Below are positions 6,741 through 11,300 of a stretch of DNA of 11,300 nucleotides, piece after piece. Source of the DNA: Betaproteobacteria bacterium (lineage in GTDB: Bacteria > Pseudomonadota > Gammaproteobacteria > Burkholderiales > SG8-39). The notes below the pieces were generated by a model. It saw nothing but the letters and a program-made list of their open reading frames with translations. It was not told where the DNA came from and ran no database searches. The stretch spans positions 1 to 11,300 of the forward strand of contig JAABQT010000027.1 of NCBI GenBank assembly GCA_011391295.1. The letters run 5' to 3'. Each line of letters starts with the position of its first letter. Position 1 is the first letter of the stretch. The translations under genes and the position numbers were made by a program.

Positions 6741-7264
6741 GCCGCCGTTGCGCCATCGTCGTCGCCGTCGCGGTTGCCGCAGGGTCCGCCTTTTCCGCCA
6801 GAGCGGAAAAGGCGGATCGTGACAAACCCACGCAGGTTGAGGCAAACCGCATGACCTCCGATGAGGCGCGGCGCATCAGCATCTTCGAGGGCAACGTGGT
6901 GCTCACCAAGGGCACCATGCAACTGCGCGCGGAGCGCGTCGTGGTGCGCCAGGACGCCGACGGCTTCCAGCACGCGAGCGCCAGCGGCAGCCCGGCGAAG
7001 TTCCGCCAGAAAAGCGACGCGCGCGGCACGCAGGAAGGCGTATGGCTCGACGCCGAGGCGCAGCGCATCGAGGTCGACGAGCGCAATGAGCGCGTCGAGA
7101 TGCACGAGAACGCGCGCGTCACGCGCGACCAGGACGAGGTGCGCGGCAGTTATATCCTGTACGACCAGCGTTCCGAATTCTTCTCCGTCAGCAGCCCCAA
7201 GGACGCGCCCGGCGCCCGCGTACGCGCCGTGATCCAGCCGAAGAAGCCGGACGCGAAGAAATGA
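6737..7264 (+). CDS. lptA: LPS transport periplasmic protein LptA
   Basis: LptA forms the periplasmic bridge along which lipopolysaccharide travels from LptC to LptD. The start is a GTG at 6737 in the GTGA overlap with lptC. This gives 175 residues with a Sec signal peptide: basic SRRC, a hydrophobic core of about residues 6-16, and an ARA cleavage site after residue 23. The mature protein has typical OstA/LptA strands: [40 protein letters not shown] and the [10 protein letters not shown] segment. The C-terminus is lysine-rich (KKPDAKK). Codons 17-26 are encoded by a perfect inverted repeat (see 6783-6818). The stop overlaps the lptB ATG by 4 nt. The alternative of a later start is unlikely because it would remove the signal peptide. 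Confidence 0.95.
   Translation: MSRRCAIVVAVAVAAGSAFSARAEKADRDKPTQVEANRMTSDEARRISIFEGNVVLTKGTMQLRAERVVVRQDADGFQHASASGSPAKFRQKSDARGTQEGVWLDAEAQRIEVDERNERVEMHENARVTRDQDEVRGSYILYDQRSEFFSVSSPKDAPGARVRAVIQPKKPDAKK
6783..6818. repeat. Long perfect inverted repeat (hairpin) inside the lptA signal-peptide coding region
   Basis: TCCGCCTTTTCCGC (6785-6798) and GCGGAAAAGGCGGA (6803-6816) are perfectly complementary over 14 bp around the 4-nt loop CAGA. A G-U and a G-C pair extend the stem to 16 bp. It begins about 46 nt after the GTG start and encodes residues around the signal peptidase site. No T-run follows on either strand, so it is not a standard intrinsic terminator. Confidence 0.9.
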
Positions 7265-7983
7265 GCCTGCTGCGCTGCGAGCGCCTGCGCAAGCGCTACA
7301 AGTCGCGCACCGTGGTGCAGGACGTGTCGCTCGAGGTGTCGAGCGGCGAGGTGGTCGGCCTGCTCGGGCCCAATGGCGCGGGCAAGACCACCTGCTTCTA
7401 CATGATCGTCGGCCTGATCGCCGTGGACTCGGGCCGCATCCACCTCGACGGGCGCGAGCTCACGCACCTGCCGATCCACGCGCGCGCGCGGCTCGGCATC
7501 TCCTACCTGCCGCAGGAAAACTCGGTATTCCGCAGGCTCACGGTGGAGGAGAACGTGCAGGCGGTGCTCGAGCTGCAGGGGCTGGCGCGCGCCGAGATCG
7601 AGGCGCGCCTGCAAGAACTGCTCAAGGACCTGAACATCGCGCACCTGCGCAAGCACGCCGCGCTTTCGCTGTCGGGCGGCGAGCGCCGGCGCCTGGAGAT
7701 CGCGCGCGCGCTCGGCACGCGCCCGGCGTTCATCCTGCTCGACGAACCCTTCGCCGGGGTGGATCCGATCGCGGTGCTCGATATCCAGCGCATCATCCGC
7801 TTTCTCAAGGAGCGCTCGATCGGCGTGCTGATCACCGACCACAACGTGCGCGAGACCCTGGGCATCTGCGACCGCGCCTACATCATCAATGAGGGCGCGG
7901 TGCTCGCTTCGGGCCACCCGGAGGAGATCGTCTACAATGACAACGTGCGCCGGGTATACCTCGGCGAGCACTTCCGCATGTAG
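7261..7983 (+). CDS. lptB: LPS export ABC transporter ATP-binding protein LptB
   Basis: LptB is the cytoplasmic ATPase dimer that drives lipopolysaccharide extraction with LptF and LptG, whose genes are not in this window. The 240-residue length matches E. coli. All ATPase motifs are intact: Walker [10 protein letters not shown] (36-44), Q-loop [10 protein letters not shown] with Q85, signature LSGGE (137-141), Walker [14 protein letters not shown] (from 157, catalytic E162) and H-loop H194 in ITDHN. The [15 protein letters not shown] segment and the C-terminal YLGEHFRM are characteristic of LptB as against branched-chain amino acid ATPases. ATG overlaps the lptA stop by 4 nt. rpoN starts 18 nt after its stop, as in many proteobacteria. 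Confidence 0.98.
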   Translation: MSLLRCERLRKRYKSRTVVQDVSLEVSSGEVVGLLGPNGAGKTTCFYMIVGLIAVDSGRIHLDGRELTHLPIHARARLGISYLPQENSVFRRLTVEENVQAVLELQGLARAEIEARLQELLKDLNIAHLRKHAALSLSGGERRRLEIARALGTRPAFILLDEPFAGVDPIAVLDIQRIIRFLKERSIGVLITDHNVRETLGICDRAYIINEGAVLASGHPEEIVYNDNVRRVYLGEHFRM

Positions 7984-8001
7984 CACGCAGCACACCCCGA
8001 C

Positions 8002-9417
8002 ATGAAGCCCACCCTGCAGTTCCGGCTCTCGCAGCACCTTACGCTGACGCCGCAACTGCAGCAATCGATCCGCCTGCTGCAGCTCTCCACCGTCGAGCTG
8101 GACCAGGAAATAGAGCGCATGCTCGCGGACAATCCGATTCTCGAGCGCGAGGACCTGGAGGGCGACGCGCAAGCCGCCTTCACGCCCGCGCAGGACTCGC
8201 CCGAGTCGGCACCTGGCGCGCACTCGCAGGCCGCGGAACAGCCCGCCGAGCGGCCCGAGGACTGGCTGGCCGAGATGGCGGCGCCGACCTGGCGCGGCGA
8301 GGACGACGAGGACAGCGACCGCTCCGCCGCCGCGCAGGAGACCCCGACGCTGCGCGACCACCTCAACCAGCAGCTCACGCTCACCGGCATCGGCGAGCGC
8401 GACCGCGCCCTGGTCGCGCTGCTGATCGACGTACTCGACGAGGACGGTTACCTCACGCAGCCTTTGGAGGAAGTCGCGCCGCTGTTCTCTGCCGAGGCGG
8501 AAGTGGATCTCGAGGAGCTCGGCATCGCGCTGCGCCACCTGCAGAACCTCGAGCCGGCGGGCGTCGGCGCGCGCTCGCCTGCCGAGTGCCTCCTGCTGCA
8601 GCTGCGCACGATGACGCAGCACCCGGCCTGCGCGCTTGCCAGCGAAATTGCCGCCAAGCACCTGGAACTGCTTGCGGGGCGCGACTACGCGCGCCTGCGC
8701 AACCAGACCGGCGCGAGCGAGGACGCGCTGCGCGCGGCGCAGAAGCTGATCCAGAGCCTCAATCCGCGCCCGGGCGCCGCGTTCGCGCGCGTCGAGACGC
8801 GCTACATGATCCCGGATGTGATCGTGCGCAAGGTGAAGAACGTCTGGCGCGCGAGCCTCAATCCCGAGGCCATGCCGCGCCTGCGCATCAACCGGCTGTA
8901 CGCGGATCTCGCCGGCAGCGCGGGCAACGGCTCCAACGCGCTCGCCTCGCAGCTGCAGGAAGCGCGCTGGATGATCAAGAACGTGCAGCAGCGCTTCGAC
9001 ACGATACTGCGCGTGTCGCAGGCCATCGTCGACCGGCAGCGCCATTTCCTCGAGCACGGCGAAGTGGCGATGCGGGCGATGGTGCTGCGCGAGATTGCCG
9101 ACATCCTGGGCCTGCACGAGAGCACCATCTCGCGCGTCACCACGCAGAAATTCATGGCCACGCCGCGCGGCATCTTCGAGCTGAAGTACTTTTTCGGCAG
9201 CCACGTCGCCACCGACACCGGCGGCTCGGCCTCGTCCACCGCGATCCGGGCGCTGATCAAGCAGTTGGTGGCGGCCGAGGACACCCGCGTTCCGCTGTCG
9301 GACGCGAGCATTGCGCAGATCCTGGGCCAGCAGGGCATCGTGGTGGCGCGACGTACCATCGCAAAGTACCGGGAATCTTTGCAGATCCCGCCGGTCAATC
9401 AACGCAAGAGCATCTGA
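8002..9417 (+). CDS. rpoN: RNA polymerase sigma-54 factor
   Basis: Sigma-54 directs RNA polymerase to -24/-12 promoters and needs an AAA+ enhancer-binding activator. The 471-residue sequence is close to E. coli (477). It shows the Gln/Leu-rich region I (about 1-50, SQHLTLTPQLQQSIRLLQLS) that contacts activators. An acidic, poorly conserved region II follows (about 51-112, including EDDEDSD). The core-binding domain starts near LRDHLNQQL, a helix-turn-helix lies around 358-384 (REIADILGLHESTISRVT), and the RpoN box ARRTIAKYRE (449-458) reads the -24 element. No strong ribosome site precedes the ATG, and 18 nt separate it from lptB, so expression probably follows the lpt genes. A matching sigma-54 promoter occurs in this window before the pilin gene. 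Confidence 0.98.
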   Translation: MKPTLQFRLSQHLTLTPQLQQSIRLLQLSTVELDQEIERMLADNPILEREDLEGDAQAAFTPAQDSPESAPGAHSQAAEQPAERPEDWLAEMAAPTWRGEDDEDSDRSAAAQETPTLRDHLNQQLTLTGIGERDRALVALLIDVLDEDGYLTQPLEEVAPLFSAEAEVDLEELGIALRHLQNLEPAGVGARSPAECLLLQLRTMTQHPACALASEIAAKHLELLAGRDYARLRNQTGASEDALRAAQKLIQSLNPRPGAAFARVETRYMIPDVIVRKVKNVWRASLNPEAMPRLRINRLYADLAGSAGNGSNALASQLQEARWMIKNVQQRFDTILRVSQAIVDRQRHFLEHGEVAMRAMVLREIADILGLHESTISRVTTQKFMATPRGIFELKYFFGSHVATDTGGSASSTAIRALIKQLVAAEDTRVPLSDASIAQILGQQGIVVARRTIAKYRESLQIPPVNQRKSI

Positions 9418-9443
9418 TTTCCCTTCCCGCACAAGGAGAATCC

Positions 9444-9764
9444 ATGAATCTGAACGTCAGCGGGCACCACCTGGACGTGACTCCGGCAATCCGCGCCTAC
9501 GTGCAAGGCAAGCTGGAGCGCGTCACGCGCCATTTCGACCATGTCATTGACGCCCATGTCATCCTCTCGGTGGACAAGCTGCGGCAGAAGGCCGAAGTCA
9601 CCCTGCATGTGCGCGGCAAGGACATCCACTGCGCCTCCGAGGAGTCGGACCTGTACGCCGCGATCGACCTCCTGGCCGACAAGCTCGATCGCCAGGTGCT
9701 CAAATACAAGGCCAAGCGCAACGGAAAGCCGCACGAGGCGCTCAAGCGCGCTGACACAAATTGA
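9444..9764 (+). CDS. hpf: Ribosome hibernation promoting factor (short form)
   Basis: The 106-residue protein belongs to the HPF/YfiA (sigma-54 modulation protein) family, which binds the decoding region of the 30S subunit and dampens translation in starvation. It has the typical beta-alpha-beta-beta-beta-alpha layout: NVSGHHLDVTPAIRAYVQGKL, the strands with HVILSVDKLRQKAEVTLHVRGKDIH, and the final helix ESDLYAAIDLLADKLDRQVLKYKAK. The C-terminal dimerisation domain of long HPF is absent, so this is the short form. A strong ribosome site AAGGAGAA (9433-9440) precedes the ATG, in contrast to the weak sites upstream in the unit. It lies 26 nt after rpoN, with no terminator between them. Confidence 0.96.
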   Translation: MNLNVSGHHLDVTPAIRAYVQGKLERVTRHFDHVIDAHVILSVDKLRQKAEVTLHVRGKDIHCASEESDLYAAIDLLADKLDRQVLKYKAKRNGKPHEALKRADTN

Positions 9765-9802
9765 CGTGCGCCGCGGCGCGCGCGGCATGGCCCGCGTTGG
9801 GC

Positions 9803-9808
9803 TATAAT
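9803..9808 (+). promoter_or_regulatory. Probable -10 box (TATAAT) of a promoter for ptsN-hprK
   Basis: A consensus TATAAT stands in a G+C-rich 82-bp gap between hpf and ptsN. It would give a start near 9815 and a leader of about 32 nt. The -35 region at 17 bp spacing (GCGCGG) is poor. A perfect TTGACG at 9761-9766 is too far upstream (36 bp) to pair with it. Confidence 0.5.
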
Positions 9809-9846
9809 CCGCGCCCTCTGTAGCGTCGGCCAGCCGGCGCCCGACC

Positions 9847-10332
9847 ATGGGTCTCGTCGCAAAACTCCTGCCGCCCGCCAATGTGCTGCTCGACCTGCAG
9901 TTGTCGAGCAAGAAGCGCCTGTTCGAGCAGGTCGGCCTGCTGTTCGAGAACAATCACGGCATCGCCCGCAGCCTGGTGTTCGACAGCCTGTTCGCGCGCG
10001 AGCGCCTGGGCTCCACGGGCCTGGGCCAGGGCGTCGCCATCCCGCACGGCCGCATCAAGGGCCTGAAAGACGCGCTCGGCGCGTTCGTGCGCCTCGCGCA
10101 GCCGGTGGCCTTCGACGCGCCCGACGGCAAGCCCGTGCAGCTGCTGTTCGTGCTGCTGGTGCCGGAGCAGGCCACGGAAAAGCACCTGCAGATCCTGTCC
10201 GAACTGGCGCAGATGTTCAGCGACCGGGCGCTGCGCGAGGCCATGGCGGCCGCGCCTGACACCGCCGCGCTGCACCAGCTCATCGCCACATGGCAACCCG
10301 ATGCTGCAGGTCAACGTCACGCAGTTGCATGA
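9847..10332 (+). CDS. ptsN: PTS IIA-like nitrogen regulatory protein (EIIA-Ntr)
   Basis: EIIA-Ntr is the end acceptor of the PTS-Ntr phosphorelay (PtsP, NPr/HPr, PtsN) and regulates by binding partners according to its phosphorylation state. In E. coli these include the potassium systems TrkA and KdpD. The 161-residue protein has the mannitol/fructose-type IIA fold with phosphorylation site H67 in GVAIPHGR. Further family segments are SSKKRLFEQVGLLF, LGSTGLGQG, LLFVLLVPEQATEKHLQILSELAQMF and the final helical region. The C-terminal 11 codons overlap the start of hprK by 32 bp. No good Shine-Dalgarno precedes the ATG. An upstream -10 box suggests that ptsN and hprK can be transcribed apart from rpoN and hpf. 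Confidence 0.96.
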   Translation: MGLVAKLLPPANVLLDLQLSSKKRLFEQVGLLFENNHGIARSLVFDSLFARERLGSTGLGQGVAIPHGRIKGLKDALGAFVRLAQPVAFDAPDGKPVQLLFVLLVPEQATEKHLQILSELAQMFSDRALREAMAAAPDTAALHQLIATWQPDAAGQRHAVA

Positions 10333-11212
10333 GGACAACCGTGATGCCCTGGCGCTGGCGTGGATCGCCGGGCGCGACGGCCGCACGGTGGTGCGCCGCG
10401 AGGCGGCCGACTCCGCAGCGTTGATCGGCCACCTCAACCTCACCCATCCGAACAGCATCCAGGTCATCGGCGCCCACGAGGCCGCCACGCTCGCGGCGAT
10501 CGCGCAGCACCTGTTCGCCTGCGCACCGGCGGCGCTGATCGTCGCCGATGGTGTGAGCGCGCCGGACGCCCTGATCGAGGGCGCGGACCACGGCCACACG
10601 CCGCTGTTCACCACGCCTCTGGCGGCGGCACGCGTGATCGAGAAGCTCTCGCGTTACCTGGCAAAGGCGCTCGCCGAGAGCACCGAGCGCCATGGCGTGC
10701 TGATGGACGTGCTCGGCCTCGGCGTGCTGATTACCGGCGACTCCGGCGTCGGCAAGAGCGAACTCGGCATGGAACTCATCAGCCGCGGCCATGGCCTGGT
10801 GGCCGACGACGTGGTGGAGATCTCGCGCCTGGCGGACAACTTGCTCGAGGGCCGCTGCCCGGCAGTGCTGAAGGATTTCATCGAGGTGCGCGGACTGGGC
10901 CTGCTCGACGTGCGCACCATCTTCGGCGAAACAGCGGTGCGCCCGAGAATGCGGCTGCGCCTGATCGCGCATCTGGAAAAGCCTGCGCCGGCCGGCAATC
11001 GCGACGGCAGCGAGCGCCTGCCGCTTGCCGAGCAGTCCGAGGAGATTCTCGGCGTGACGGTGCGCAAGGTGGTGATCCCGGTCGCCGCCGGCCGCAATCT
11101 CGCCGTGCTGGTGGAAGCCGCGGTGCGCAACTACATCCTGCAGCTGAGGGGCATCAATTCGAGCGCCGAGTTCATGGCCAGGCAAAAACGCGCCATGGAT
11201 TCCGGCGATTGA
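10301..11212 (+). CDS. hprK: HPr kinase/phosphorylase
   Basis: HprK phosphorylates and dephosphorylates HPr on its regulatory serine. In Betaproteobacteria it sits beside an incomplete PTS that has no sugar permeases of the usual kind, so its role is regulatory. The 303-residue protein shows an N-terminal domain (about 1-125) and a kinase domain with H131 in ERHGVLMDV. The P-loop is GDSGVGKS (146-153, K152), followed by ADD (168-170) and the family signature EVRGLGLLDVRTIFG (195-209). The C-terminal regulatory region is RKVVIPVAAGRNLAVLVE with a closing helix. The ATG at 10301 lies inside ptsN and has no clear ribosome site, so reinitiation after ptsN is likely. Its substrate HPr is not encoded in this window. 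Confidence 0.96.
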   Translation: MLQVNVTQLHEDNRDALALAWIAGRDGRTVVRREAADSAALIGHLNLTHPNSIQVIGAHEAATLAAIAQHLFACAPAALIVADGVSAPDALIEGADHGHTPLFTTPLAAARVIEKLSRYLAKALAESTERHGVLMDVLGLGVLITGDSGVGKSELGMELISRGHGLVADDVVEISRLADNLLEGRCPAVLKDFIEVRGLGLLDVRTIFGETAVRPRMRLRLIAHLEKPAPAGNRDGSERLPLAEQSEEILGVTVRKVVIPVAAGRNLAVLVEAAVRNYILQLRGINSSAEFMARQKRAMDSGD

Positions 11213-11241
11213 TTTTCAACCGCAACCAGAGAGGAAGCAAA

Positions 11242-11300
11242 ATGCTCAAAATGATCGTCATTTCGGCAGCCGCAGTGTTCGCGATGGGCGTGGCGCAAGC
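11242..11300 (+). CDS. N-terminus of an exported protein (partial)
   Basis: A good ribosome site (GAGGAAG, about 11230-11236) precedes an ATG at 11242. The 19 complete codons read MLKMIVISAAAVFAMGVAQ, with an incomplete alanine codon (GC) at the edge. The pattern of one lysine, a hydrophobic core and an A-x-A-like end (V-A-Q-A) is a Sec signal peptide. Whether the rest is a small secreted protein, lipoprotein or larger enzyme cannot be seen. In many Betaproteobacteria rapZ follows hprK. This start does not look like RapZ, which begins with a P-loop and has no signal peptide. It lies 29 nt after hprK without a visible terminator. Confidence 0.6.
   Translation, partial: MLKMIVISAAAVFAMGVAQ

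Noticed and set aside
7150..9432. 760-codon open frame on the minus strand across lptB and rpoN
   Set aside because: The composition is Arg/Leu/Val/Gln-rich and low in complexity. It opposes two genes whose motifs are complete, so it is a shadow of their codon usage.
9761..9766. Consensus -35 hexamer TTGACG after hpf
   Set aside because: It is 36 bp from the TATAAT box and has no acceptable -10 at 16-18 bp. It overlaps the hpf stop codon and is probably chance.
9768..9786. G+C-only palindrome and 6-bp stem (GCCGCG / CGCGGC) between hpf and ptsN
   Set aside because: The alphabet is only G and C and no T-run follows. Such palindromes are common by chance in this composition, so I do not call a terminator.

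Overview
The window looks like a core chromosomal segment of a high-G+C betaproteobacterium. Three things suggest this: the very G+C-rich third codon positions, the gene order kdsD-kdsC-lptC-lptA-lptB-rpoN-hpf-ptsN, and hprK directly after ptsN. That last feature is typical of Betaproteobacteria, whereas enterobacteria carry rapZ and npr at this point. Genus cannot be fixed from the sequence alone. I saw no rRNA, tRNA, insertion sequence, CRISPR array or phage gene.

Positions 1-2620 form the less conserved part. A minus-strand membrane protein (perhaps the N-terminus of a sensor kinase) runs off the left edge. Divergent from it lie an ABC-2-like permease without a visible ATPase partner and a GTGA-coupled, membrane-anchored helical-repeat protein. 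A perfect 11-bp stem overlaps the stop codon of the latter. Next comes a separately transcribed type IV pilin-like gene preceded by a near-perfect sigma-54 (-24/-12) promoter and closed by a strong intrinsic terminator. Convergent to the pilin is a KefB/YbaL-type cation:proton antiporter with an RCK (TrkA-N/TrkA-C) regulatory half.

Positions 4632-11212 are the conserved block. KdsD and KdsC make Kdo precursor for lipopolysaccharide. LptC, LptA and LptB are part of the machine that carries finished LPS to the outer membrane. RpoN is sigma-54. Hpf is the ribosome hibernation factor. PtsN (EIIA-Ntr) and HprK (HPr kinase/phosphorylase) belong to the nitrogen-related phosphotransferase system. Gene junctions are very tight: 4 nt between kdsD and kdsC, and 4-nt start/stop overlaps at kdsC/lptC, lptC/lptA and lptA/lptB. 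There are only 18 and 26 nt around rpoN, and ptsN and hprK overlap by 32 bp. An internal promoter probably precedes ptsN. A new exported-protein gene begins at 11242 and leaves the window.

The genes link envelope building (Kdo, Lpt) to global regulation (sigma-54, PTS-Ntr, ribosome hibernation). The sigma-54-type pilin promoter and the rpoN gene lie within about 6 kb of each other. The most unusual structure is a perfect 14-bp inverted repeat with a 4-nt loop inside lptA, encoding the signal-peptide cleavage region. I found no convincing new defence or mobile system; most of the window is ordinary core genome.
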